DNA from: Planctomycetota bacterium
GTDB lineage: Bacteria; Planctomycetota; Phycisphaerae; WQYP01
Assembly: GCA_021827645.1 (NCBI GenBank)
Contig: JAKAVA010000080.1
Coordinates: 1-40,691 of the forward strand
DNA: 40,691 nucleotides
Direction: 5' to 3'
Both the position numbers and the translations under genes were made by a program. The notes beneath the pieces were generated by a model. The model ran no database searches, was not told the origin of the DNA, and saw only the letters and a program-made list of their open reading frames with translations. Of the stretch, positions 14,874 through 23,548 are shown piece by piece (within the stretch, counting starts at the first letter, position 1; every line of letters begins with the position of its first letter).

Positions 14874-16511
14874 ATGCAACAGGAGACGAATATTACGAGT
14901 ACTACCATCTGGAATCGAAAATCAGACAGGGCCCAGGTTGTTGTCAAACGCTCGATAAAATTGGCATTTTTATGCGGTCTAATTGCGATTGGCGGCGGTT
15001 GGGCCTCTGGTACGGCAACGAGCGTGATTGCGTCAACCAGCAGTTCATCCAATACTCCGCAGAACACAACCCCCGCAACTCAACCGACTGGGGGCGGCGG
15101 TTCGACAAGTCAGTTAACCATGCCGGTAGATCACCGGCTTCCGATTCCACCTGCCAGAGAAATAAGACGAGCTGCGGCCAAATTGCAATCCATTTTTCGG
15201 CGTAAATTTAAGATGGATACGAATCTGGCGGAGTATAACTTCTATAACGACCTGTACCAGCATTTTGTGGTCAAAGACCATGGAAAACATCATCCCGTAC
15301 TCCGATATGCTGCCATGCAGCTGATTGTACGACTTGCCCCCCTGCAATTGGACGTGCCAACAACTTTTGCAACCATTGTCGCCATGGGACACAAATATAA
15401 AATCGATCGTTACCGATTGATGGGCACCGCGACCAGACAAATGCTGGCCCTCGGGAATATGCAAGAATCGACCGCCCAAACTTTGCTGAGTGATCTGGCC
15501 GAATATGCCCCCAAGGCGATGGAATCCGCACACATCCGGTCGGCGGATCAGATGGCTCGTGCCGGTATAATCCTCGCGGGCGTTACGAGTACCCCCGGGC
15601 CCGTAAATTCGTTGATGAAAATCGTGCATAAAGCGCACCGTGCTCTGCCGCTGTATGGTAGATATCGTCGGGCTAAAAGGGAGCTTGAAAACCATCCTCA
15701 CGATCCATCCGCCAACACAACGGTTGGATTATTCCTCGCGTGTTTTACCCACCACGCGAACCGGGCCGATGCCCATTTGCTTCGAAGCGGCGATCCTAAA
15801 CTCATCGCTATTGCGCAGGCCCAGAATACCGAATCCAACGACTATCCTCCGACCGGAGAGCAACTCATCGCGATGGCAAGGAATTGGATGGCCATTTCTC
15901 GCGAACACACCATTCGACGTTTCCGCAGGCCGCTGCGGGCTCTGGCCGGTGAAATTGCGGTCAACGGGTTGAAATCCATTGACCCTGATGTTCTCAAAGC
16001 TCTGAAAAATGATCATTATCGCCAAGCACAGCGTCTGCTGAGCGATGCGGAAAAATTGGCATCGGATTTGAATCTGGCCGGGTATTCGGATCAGATAGCC
16101 GCATGGGAGAAAGATCGAAAAGCATTGGCCACGCTTCGGTCGCACTACCGTGCTGCCGTTGCCGCAATGAATGGTGGAAAAAGCAGCCGAAAAGCTTTTC
16201 AAGCCATCGGAGAATATCTCTGTTTTGTCAGCGGCCGCTGGAAACATGGTCTCGCGTATCTGCGTCGTTCGGATATCCGCAAAATTCGACAAGCATCGGC
16301 AGAAGATGTGAAAATGCCGACATCTCCTGAGATTCAGAAATCCCTAGGTGATATGTGGTGGATGATTTCCGATGACTATCAGGGAATTGAACGATACAAT
16401 ATTCGCAGAAGAGCTGTCCATTGGTACAACCTTGCAATCAAGAAACTTCATGGAAGGGATATGGCCGAAGTGACATACCGCAAATTGAGCCTGAAACACG
16501 AGACCTTCTGA
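14874..16511 (+). CDS. Planctomycete-type exported helical protein, unknown function
   Basis: 545 residues. A hydrophobic segment at about 29-45 (KLAFLCGLIAIGGGWASG) followed by a Ser/Thr/Pro/Gln linker (SSSSNTPQNTTPATQPT) suggests a signal peptide or anchor, so it works outside the cytoplasm. The remainder is mostly helical and basic. The C-terminal 110 residues have the pattern common in planctomycete proteins: GEYLCFVSGRWKHGLAYLRR, then LGDMWWMISDDYQGIERYNI and RRAVHWYNLAIKKLHG, which resembles modified TPR-like units. No enzymatic motif seen. The start lacks a good ribosome binding site and could be displaced. It precedes cdsA by 170 bases in the same direction. Confidence 0.65.
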   Translation: MQQETNITSTTIWNRKSDRAQVVVKRSIKLAFLCGLIAIGGGWASGTATSVIASTSSSSNTPQNTTPATQPTGGGGSTSQLTMPVDHRLPIPPAREIRRAAAKLQSIFRRKFKMDTNLAEYNFYNDLYQHFVVKDHGKHHPVLRYAAMQLIVRLAPLQLDVPTTFATIVAMGHKYKIDRYRLMGTATRQMLALGNMQESTAQTLLSDLAEYAPKAMESAHIRSADQMARAGIILAGVTSTPGPVNSLMKIVHKAHRALPLYGRYRRAKRELENHPHDPSANTTVGLFLACFTHHANRADAHLLRSGDPKLIAIAQAQNTESNDYPPTGEQLIAMARNWMAISREHTIRRFRRPLRALAGEIAVNGLKSIDPDVLKALKNDHYRQAQRLLSDAEKLASDLNLAGYSDQIAAWEKDRKALATLRSHYRAAVAAMNGGKSSRKAFQAIGEYLCFVSGRWKHGLAYLRRSDIRKIRQASAEDVKMPTSPEIQKSLGDMWWMISDDYQGIERYNIRRRAVHWYNLAIKKLHGRDMAEVTYRKLSLKHETF

Positions 16512-16681
16512 ATAAAGCCACAGGTGCCGACGATAGAGACATTTGTTCTTTTGTTACCCGGGGATAGAAGTGAGTTCCCTGCTTGCTCACCATGAATTGC
16601 GGATCCGGTGTTTGCGTGATAGACGGCAAGGACACAATCCTCTACGATTTCGCTCTGTTTTGCGCGTACTGAGAATTGTGC

Positions 16682-17599
16682 ATGTTCAAACTGCGTCTTT
16701 TTTACGGTCTCCTGTTCGGCATCGCTCTGCTGATCATGTTTTATTTTGATCAGACTCAATCCCTCGGATGGCCGGGACGTGACGATTCTTTCCCCCCGGG
16801 CATTCTGCTGGCCGCAACCATGACGCTGATTATTCCATTGGCGATCATTGAAATGCGTCGATTGCTGGCAAGTGAAAATGTGACGATATCTCTGCGAGTG
16901 TGCATACCCTCGGCCCTTTTATGCATGCTCTGGCCCTGGCTTGAGCAACTTGCGGTGGTTCTGCTTCATCACCCACAGGGGGCGGCTCCAGTCGCCATCA
17001 CCGTCGCGCACTGGTTTTACACGGTCAAACCGCATTACCTGGTACCAACGGTCCTTGCGCTGGCTCTGGTAGGAGCGTTTGTGATGTATTCGCGGCACCA
17101 GCGCGTCGATGGCGCCATGGCCTCAGCGGGGGCATCACTTTTGGCGATTGTTTATCTGGGCGTACTGCCCGGCTTTTACATGCCGATTCGTTTAACTCAT
17201 TCCAGTGGTATGATTGTTTCGCTTCTGCTGATGGTGAAAGGAGCGGACATTGGGGCCTACATGTTCGGGCGATTATTCGGGAAGCACAAACTGATTCCGT
17301 GGATATCGCCGGCCAAGACACGGGAAGGTTTTTTTGGCGGCCTTTTATTGGCATCGATCATCGGTTCGCTGTTGACGTTTTGTTCGCCGGAGTTCAGTTG
17401 GTGGGAGGGAGCGGCTGCGGGAGTAATCCTCGGTGCGGTCGGGCAACTGGGCGATCTGCTTGAGAGCCTGCTGAAGCGCGATGCGGGAGTGAAGGATTCC
17501 GGGATATTACCGGGATTTGGGGGCGTTCTGGATCTGATCGATTCTCCCCTGCTGGCCGCCCCATTGGCATACTGGATGCTGAAACTGGTACACGGTTAA
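16682..17599 (+). CDS. cdsA: Phosphatidate cytidylyltransferase (CdsA)
   Basis: 305 residues from ATG 16682. CdsA makes CDP-diacylglycerol from phosphatidic acid and CTP in the inner membrane, the branch point of phospholipid synthesis. About eight hydrophobic segments. The family C-terminal signature is present: VKGADIGAYMFGRLFGKHKL, SPAKTREGFFGG, then GQLGDLLESLLKRDAGVKDS and GILPGFGGVLDLIDS. Compared with the E. coli-type signature (PGHGGxLDRxD), the His is Phe and the Arg is Leu, a variant I recall from several phyla with otherwise normal enzymes. Acidic Asp residues for metal binding are intact. Seven bases after its stop the next gene starts, indicating an operon. Confidence 0.9.
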   Translation: MFKLRLFYGLLFGIALLIMFYFDQTQSLGWPGRDDSFPPGILLAATMTLIIPLAIIEMRRLLASENVTISLRVCIPSALLCMLWPWLEQLAVVLLHHPQGAAPVAITVAHWFYTVKPHYLVPTVLALALVGAFVMYSRHQRVDGAMASAGASLLAIVYLGVLPGFYMPIRLTHSSGMIVSLLLMVKGADIGAYMFGRLFGKHKLIPWISPAKTREGFFGGLLLASIIGSLLTFCSPEFSWWEGAAAGVILGAVGQLGDLLESLLKRDAGVKDSGILPGFGGVLDLIDSPLLAAPLAYWMLKLVHG

Positions 17600-17605
17600 G
17601 CGAAA

Positions 17606-19279
17606 ATGGTGAAAAACATGGCAAAAAAAGCCGAAAAGACCGATCTGAATTTTTCGACCGCATCCTGCGGCCACCGGAAAGCCGGCCAAGCCCTCCGGCT
17701 TGCTGCTGAAGTCAGATGTTTAATCGGCATCGGAATTGCAATTCTGATCGGACATTACATGGGCCAGGCATCGGTATGGGGCGCACCTCCGGCCACCGGT
17801 CCGGCGGTAAAAAATGCCCAAAGCCTTCCGACGGCCGATCCGGCGGTGCTGACCAAGCTGGAATCGATCATGGAAAGGGCGCTGACGGGACGACAAGGGA
17901 CCTCCACGATCATTGCAGATCTTCGCGGTACCGATGATGCTCGCCTCGAGCCGTATTTTCTGCAGATTGCGCGGAGTGAGAATCCGGTTCTGAAAATTAC
18001 CGGCCTGACGGCGGCGAACTATGTGAGCCGCAATCCCCGGGTGATTAATATTACGAATTTCATGCAGATCCATGCGCCGAAAATCCTGACGCTTGCCATC
18101 GCCGTGATTGTGCGCAACGGTTTTCTTTCGGACGAACAATTGGTGGATCTTGCTCAATCGGCACCGCAGCCCAGCCAGCGGCTGATGGCGGCATCCGAAG
18201 CAGTCAACCGCCATCAGGGGGATAAAGTTGCGAAGATATTGCTGACGCTTACAGAAAGTTCGCGGGCTTCCGTGCGTTATTTCGCTGCTCTAAAGCTCAT
18301 TGATGCGAATGTCTCTGCCACGGATACACATAAGGCAATTTCCATCCTCAATGAGTTGGTGCACCGACCGGAATTGCGGCTTAATTCACTCAAGAAAGCA
18401 CTCATTGAGCGGGTGGGATCCGAAAAACTGCGGGTCTGCGAGCCGTGGGTCGAGGCCATGAGTCAATCTGCCGATTCCAGGTTTTCGGTGAAATTGCAGG
18501 CGGCCCTGGTCTTGCTGAACCTGCACAATTATTACGGCGTTACATCCTGGCGCGAACTGGTCACCACTCATCCATCAACGATCCGGAAAATTGAACTGGG
18601 GCTTATCGCGATTCAGTACGCACCGCAATTCAAACCGTCCGACATCGCATTGCTTGGATCAACACAATCCCCCCTGCTTCGCGGAATTATTGATGCCGCC
18701 TCGCTCGCAAGTGAACATCGCAGCTTTCTAGCGCCGATCAGAAAACTCATTGAGCAGGGACAGCCACTGTTTTTGAACTGGTGTCTTGATTATGCCGGGA
18801 TGCCCAACTGCCCCTACCGATCAACGCTGCTGCGATCGCTGATTGAGTATTCAACCATCGCCGATGGGCAAACCGGCCAAGATTACCGCCGGGCGGTTGC
18901 CGCCGCCATCATGCTGGTCAATCTCAAACATGCCGGCGATCTGACGATCATTAAACGATCGCTCAACGCCTTTAATCCCGGTGTGGTGGCAGCGGTATTG
19001 GCGGCCATGCTTTCGCCCCACAGCAAAGACTTTGCAAATCTCATTGCCCCTCATTGGGGTACCTATATGCACCGACATCATCGTCGGGTCCGTCTTATGG
19101 CGGCGCTCGTAATGGGCAAATTCAATCAACCCATCGCACTGACAGAACTGCGGCACGTGGTACTTTATGACCCGCGGATAAGTGACGGATTAAGAGCGCA
19201 GGCGGGTTGGTACTACGCCCGAATGACAGGCACTACCCAGCAGGTTTTGAAAGCCATCTTGGCGTATCATCCAAAATAG
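17606..19279 (+). CDS. Exported or membrane-anchored HEAT-like repeat protein
   Basis: 557 residues, unknown function. One hydrophobic segment at about 37-54 (RCLIGIGIAILIGHYMGQ) follows a basic N-terminus, making a signal peptide or anchor; an Ala/Pro-rich linker comes next. The remainder consists of repeated amphipathic helix pairs of about 35-40 residues (for example SVRYFAALKLIDANVSATDT, RRAVAAAIMLVNLKHAGDL, RRVRLMAALVMGKFNQPIAL), the look of HEAT or ARM repeats that scaffold protein interactions. It begins seven bases after cdsA and probably shares its transcript. No catalytic motif visible; the start may also be the ATG at 17618. Confidence 0.7.
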   Translation: MVKNMAKKAEKTDLNFSTASCGHRKAGQALRLAAEVRCLIGIGIAILIGHYMGQASVWGAPPATGPAVKNAQSLPTADPAVLTKLESIMERALTGRQGTSTIIADLRGTDDARLEPYFLQIARSENPVLKITGLTAANYVSRNPRVINITNFMQIHAPKILTLAIAVIVRNGFLSDEQLVDLAQSAPQPSQRLMAASEAVNRHQGDKVAKILLTLTESSRASVRYFAALKLIDANVSATDTHKAISILNELVHRPELRLNSLKKALIERVGSEKLRVCEPWVEAMSQSADSRFSVKLQAALVLLNLHNYYGVTSWRELVTTHPSTIRKIELGLIAIQYAPQFKPSDIALLGSTQSPLLRGIIDAASLASEHRSFLAPIRKLIEQGQPLFLNWCLDYAGMPNCPYRSTLLRSLIEYSTIADGQTGQDYRRAVAAAIMLVNLKHAGDLTIIKRSLNAFNPGVVAAVLAAMLSPHSKDFANLIAPHWGTYMHRHHRRVRLMAALVMGKFNQPIALTELRHVVLYDPRISDGLRAQAGWYYARMTGTTQQVLKAILAYHPK

Positions 19280-19462
19280 ATGGCCATCCGATTTGATCCC
19301 GTCCCCGGCAGGGGGCGCATGCGTTGGAGATTTCGATATATTCTCCCGACGGGCCGCAAACTGACCATCCGGGTATCGCGCGGCAGGGGGCATATGGTAA
19401 ACTGAGGGGGATAGTCAAAGAGCGAAGGGTTGGGGTCCTGTCGAGGTGAGGAAGTTACGAAA

Positions 19463-20923
19463 GTGTCTCAGGTAATCCGCGATTATTTATTGAATAATCC
19501 ATACCGTATTCTCGGGATACCCCCCGATGCCGGTCAGAACGATATTGACATGGCTGCGAGACGGATGCGAATATGGACTTCGGCGGCGGATATTGATGAA
19601 ACGCCCTGGGATTATCGATGCTACGGGGCGCCTGAACGCAGTGCTCAGGCTGTAGATCGGGCGGTCGCTACACTGCTCAATCCGCGGAATCGCCTCATCG
19701 CCCGATTGCTGTGGTTTTCAAAGCCGACAGATTATGTTGCGGGGGAAGCGGAGATGTCTCTGCCGACGTATGCAGCCGAGCATGATGCCGTCCTCGCCAA
19801 ACTGTTTCATCTGAGCTGCGATGCGCCGAATCTTGCTGAACATTTTTCACGTTGGGTATCGGCGCTGGCAGACTTCAGCGAGACGCTGAAGTCAGGTGAA
19901 TACATCGAGTGGAACAAGCGGATTGAGGCGGACGGACATTTCGAGAAGCCGGCATCCGGTGACGAGATCAATCACCTTGCGGAGCTTTGGGGGGCCGTCC
20001 TTCTTCCACTGATGCGTGGATGGATTCATGAACAATATGACCTTGGCAAATATAACCAATGCGTGGCCATGATCCGACTGGCGAAGTTTGTAGCCGCGGG
20101 CGAGAGCGAAACTGCGGTTTTGCGGGAGCGCATGCTGGACTTGATGGAACGCACCTTGATCATTCGGTGCAGGCAAATGCAAAATAATATTTATCGACAT
20201 ATTCAGGATATACGGGTTCGTGCCTTGGGCCTCTTCCACACAAGGCAACACTATGCCAAGGCTCAGGAGTTGGATTCCGTGCTCACACGGGAGATCGTTC
20301 CCCTCCATTTCGCATTCCTGCAACTTCAGGCGCCGGAGGTGGACCGAACACGTACCGTACAGGTTGCATTTTCGAAGATGGCCGGCAACATGTCGGTGGC
20401 GTGGTACAAACTGGGTAACGTCCGTAGAGCGAAATACTGGCGTCAGCTTGGAAAAGGTGCATCTGAATCGCCATCCACCCCCAGACGTTTTCTTTCACTT
20501 CGCGGGCGCAGAGAGTGGGTGCGGATTGTACTCATTCTCCTCATCGCGTCTCTTGTCTATTGGAGCAAGTCCTGGCGACAATCTACTGGAACTTATCCAT
20601 TGCCCAATCAACCCATGATATGGCATTATACTCCTCCCTCAGCAACACCTTTGACCGGAAGATTGCAGCCCGCTGGTTTGCGGGAACCCAATCAGGTTCA
20701 ACCCACGAGATATTCACCCACGTTTCCGTTGCAGAGGACCGTTCGTTACAAAATGAACCCGACTGCACCGCACTACCCGACTGCACCGCACTACCCGCCT
20801 GCACCGTATTACCCGGCTGCACCGCATTATTGGACGCCGACAAGCAGCAACCCGCCCATCTATCAGCCGCAACAGCCGCAACCGGCGCCGAGGCCTTTCC
20901 CCGTCCAGGGGACGCTGCGGTGA
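19463..20923 (+). CDS. J-like membrane protein lacking HPD, partner of the next Hsp70 gene
   Basis: 486 residues from GTG 19463, ten bases after GAGGTGAGG (19444-19452). The N-terminus NNPYRILGIPPDAGQNDIDM and later VDRAVATLLNPRNRLIARLL look like helices I-II and III-IV of a J domain (compare NPYxVLGlpxdAs...; AyxxLldPxxR), but the loop that should carry His-Pro-Asp lacks it. A large helical region follows (about 100-335) with no motif I know. One membrane helix lies at about 357-373 (IVLILLIASLVYWSKSW), then a Pro/Tyr/Gln-rich tail with a four-fold PHYP-type repeat. The neighbouring Hsp70 gene starts 37 bases downstream. The pairing suggests a membrane-tethered chaperone adaptor; this is inference. 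Confidence 0.65.
   Translation: MSQVIRDYLLNNPYRILGIPPDAGQNDIDMAARRMRIWTSAADIDETPWDYRCYGAPERSAQAVDRAVATLLNPRNRLIARLLWFSKPTDYVAGEAEMSLPTYAAEHDAVLAKLFHLSCDAPNLAEHFSRWVSALADFSETLKSGEYIEWNKRIEADGHFEKPASGDEINHLAELWGAVLLPLMRGWIHEQYDLGKYNQCVAMIRLAKFVAAGESETAVLRERMLDLMERTLIIRCRQMQNNIYRHIQDIRVRALGLFHTRQHYAKAQELDSVLTREIVPLHFAFLQLQAPEVDRTRTVQVAFSKMAGNMSVAWYKLGNVRRAKYWRQLGKGASESPSTPRRFLSLRGRREWVRIVLILLIASLVYWSKSWRQSTGTYPLPNQPMIWHYTPPSATPLTGRLQPAGLREPNQVQPTRYSPTFPLQRTVRYKMNPTAPHYPTAPHYPPAPYYPAAPHYWTPTSSNPPIYQPQQPQPAPRPFPVQGTLR
20759..20830 (+). repeat. Four tandem 18-base units encoding a Pro/Tyr-rich repeat
   Basis: Units of CCGACTGCACCGCACTAC: the first two identical, the third and fourth with a few substitutions. 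They encode (P-T/P/A-A-P-H/Y-Y) repeats in the tail of the J-like protein. The identical first pair suggests recent slippage or unequal exchange. Confidence 0.9.
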
Positions 20924-20960
20924 TAGGCATGAGAAACCGAATTGGAGGATCGCGCACGAC

Positions 20961-23498
20961 ATGGAGTACTATTTTGGCATTGACCTTGGTACGACGAATT
21001 CCAGCATATCCGTCTGCGTGGGCGGTGCTATCAGCGTAGTGCCCAATGCGGATGGAGAATCTGTCACCCCGTCGGTGGTTCATGTGGATGAACTGGGTAC
21101 TGTTCGAACGGGGCGGCAGGCGTATGAATCGTGGACACTGGACCCGGCCAACACGCAGGCGGAATTCAAGCGATGGATGGGGTTCTCCGACGAACTGGCC
21201 TTCCCGGCATCCGGACGAAGCATTTCTGCAGAGGAATTATCATCTGAGATTCTCAAGTCGCTGCTTGATGATGCGCAGCGCGAGACGGGCGTCAGACCGG
21301 AATCGGCGGTGGTAACAGTCCCGGCTGCCTTCGGGCAACTGCAGTGTGAGGCGACCACGCGTGCAGCCGTCAAGGCAGGTCTCCAGCGTGTTCCGCTGCT
21401 GCAGGAGCCGATAGCAACCGCATTAGCCTACGGTGCGGACCCATCCGCCGGGGATCAGCGTTGGCTGATATTTGACTTCGGCGGCGGAACTTTAGACATC
21501 GCGATTGTCTCCACACGCAACGGACGACTGGCGGTACTGGAACATCGCGGCGATAACCGTCTCGGAGGAAAGGATATTGACCGGGCCGTCGCTATGAATA
21601 TTTTTCTCCCCGCCCTGGCGGCTAACTTCGCGGTGCCCGATTCCCAGAAACTCGCGGGCGCCTATAACGCGCTCGTACGACGGCTCATCCGACACGCGGA
21701 GATTGCAAAAAAAGCGCTATCGGATACCGAGCAGGTTACGATTGCCCTCAACGACCTTGGACCTGACAGGGAAGGACGCACCATGTCCACGTACCTGACA
21801 CTCACGCGGCCGCAGATGGCCGCCACAATTGAGCCGCTGATGGACCGATGCCTTAAGCTCGTCCGACTTGCATTGGAGAAGGCGAGAATGAAGGCGGATG
21901 AGCTTACCTGTGTCGTCGGTGTCGGCGGTCCGACCCGGATGGCCTGTCTTCAGGAAATGCTGCGAGCGCAGCTTGGAGTACCCGTGCGATGTGATTTGGA
22001 CCCGATGACCGTGGTGTCCCAGGGAGCCGCGAGGTATGCGATGATCGGTAACTGCCTGGGCGGCGAAACGAGTGCGGGCGGGCGGGATGATAAGATCGAG
22101 AAAGCCGGGGGTGCGTCCAATTCAGTTCCGATTTTAATTCACCACGAGCGCTCAAGCGGCACCGAAAGTTCACCCGTCAGCATTGCGGTGCCCCTGTCTG
22201 CCGGGATAACCCGTGTGCAGATCACGGCGAATACAGGTAGATATGTATGGGACAGCGGTGTGCTCCCGATTAAAAACGGCAAGCTCAATACGACGGTAAA
22301 ATTATCTCCCAAAGAGGCCGTGACGCGATTCCGTATCCGTGCGTTGGGGGCGGCGGATCAAGAGTTATCGGTGGACCCGTCGGGATTTTCAATTGCGCTG
22401 GCGGCGATGCTGGCCGCAGCACCGCTGCCGCATACGATTGCGGTCGAGCTGACGGATATTCATGGGACGAGGGTCTACGAGCCGATCTTCACACGCGATA
22501 CGCCGCTCCCCGCGGTCGTGAACCGAAGCTACCGGGCGGAATCGGCACTTCGACCGAGCGATGCAGACGGGCGGCTTCCGATTAAGTTCTGGGAGGTTGA
22601 TGTATCGGAAGATCCGTCGGAGCGTTGGTGGTGCGGCAGCGTTGAAATTCCGGCAGTGGAGTTGAGCCGCCCGATAGCAGAAGGCGCCGAGATTGAACTG
22701 CGCATTGAAATTGACACATCGCGAAGAATTCGCGTCGATGCACACGTTCCGTCAATCAGGCAAACCTTCTCAAGAAATGTCTATCTGCCGGACCCACCCA
22801 CCGCAATTTCACACCTGCAGGCACAATTGGACGCAAGTTTTCAGCGGATCCGCTCGGCGTGGGAACGAATGTATCAGTCTCAGCGTGAAGATATGCGAGC
22901 AATCCTGCAATCCATACAGGAAGAGCTTGACCACATGGCGCTTGAGGCGCACAGGAACATGACCGCATCTGCGCGGATTGATCCGGATATCCTGCTGCGA
23001 GAAGCGGCCTCCCTGCGAACGATACGTCTTAAACTCGCGCATGTGGAGGAACAACTTGGAACGGGGGGCGATCCGGTGCTGCTGCGGGAATGTCGAATAG
23101 CGGCCGGGGTCACGCGGGCCCTGGCCATCCGAAACGGCACCGCCGAGGAGCAGCGGCAATGCCGCGAGCTTGAATCAAAGCTGGCATCATACATGTCAGC
23201 CGGTGATTCACGCGGGATGCGTTGGACGCTGCAGGAAATTAACTCGCTTCACGCCGCCATCACCGCTCACGCACCGGAATACTGGGAGGACTGGCTTGAG
23301 AGACTCAGCACGACGGGACGCTTCCGTTTTATTTCGCAAGCCGAGGCGGATAAATGGCTCGCAAAAGCCGAGGGCGCCCGAAAACGCGGCCGAACTGCCG
23401 AGCTGCAGCGGTGTATCCAGCATCTGTGGCAGTTGCTTCCCGATGACGATTCTGATTTTCGAGACAAGGAAGCCCGCCCGGGTCTGCGCGGGGGATGA
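20961..23498 (+). CDS. Divergent Hsp70-family protein
   Basis: 845 residues. The N-terminal 370 residues are a full Hsp70 ATPase domain: FGIDLGTTNSS (5-15), VVTVPAAFGQLQ (117-128), IFDFGGGTLDIAIV (170-183), and VVGVGGPTRMACLQEM near 317. The remainder departs from DnaK: an extra beta-rich segment (about 405-500; VQITANTGRYVWDSGVLPIK) precedes a section similar to a substrate-binding beta domain (about 520-620; PIKFWEVDVSEDPSERWWCG), then a long helical end (630-845) instead of a DnaK lid. It lacks the EEVD-type tail. ATPase should work; substrates are unknown. GGAGG lies 13 bases before ATG 20961. The J-like gene upstream, same strand, is the likely partner. Confidence 0.88.
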   Translation: MEYYFGIDLGTTNSSISVCVGGAISVVPNADGESVTPSVVHVDELGTVRTGRQAYESWTLDPANTQAEFKRWMGFSDELAFPASGRSISAEELSSEILKSLLDDAQRETGVRPESAVVTVPAAFGQLQCEATTRAAVKAGLQRVPLLQEPIATALAYGADPSAGDQRWLIFDFGGGTLDIAIVSTRNGRLAVLEHRGDNRLGGKDIDRAVAMNIFLPALAANFAVPDSQKLAGAYNALVRRLIRHAEIAKKALSDTEQVTIALNDLGPDREGRTMSTYLTLTRPQMAATIEPLMDRCLKLVRLALEKARMKADELTCVVGVGGPTRMACLQEMLRAQLGVPVRCDLDPMTVVSQGAARYAMIGNCLGGETSAGGRDDKIEKAGGASNSVPILIHHERSSGTESSPVSIAVPLSAGITRVQITANTGRYVWDSGVLPIKNGKLNTTVKLSPKEAVTRFRIRALGAADQELSVDPSGFSIALAAMLAAAPLPHTIAVELTDIHGTRVYEPIFTRDTPLPAVVNRSYRAESALRPSDADGRLPIKFWEVDVSEDPSERWWCGSVEIPAVELSRPIAEGAEIELRIEIDTSRRIRVDAHVPSIRQTFSRNVYLPDPPTAISHLQAQLDASFQRIRSAWERMYQSQREDMRAILQSIQEELDHMALEAHRNMTASARIDPDILLREAASLRTIRLKLAHVEEQLGTGGDPVLLRECRIAAGVTRALAIRNGTAEEQRQCRELESKLASYMSAGDSRGMRWTLQEINSLHAAITAHAPEYWEDWLERLSTTGRFRFISQAEADKWLAKAEGARKRGRTAELQRCIQHLWQLLPDDDSDFRDKEARPGLRGG

Positions 23499-23548
23499 CA
23501 CGGTTGCACCGCCGGACCTTTCGCTACCAATAAATTCCGCTGACGCAC

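Noticed and set aside
20759-20830. Short tandem repeat considered as a CRISPR-like array
   Set aside because: Units are 18 bases, directly adjacent without spacers, and in frame within a coding region.
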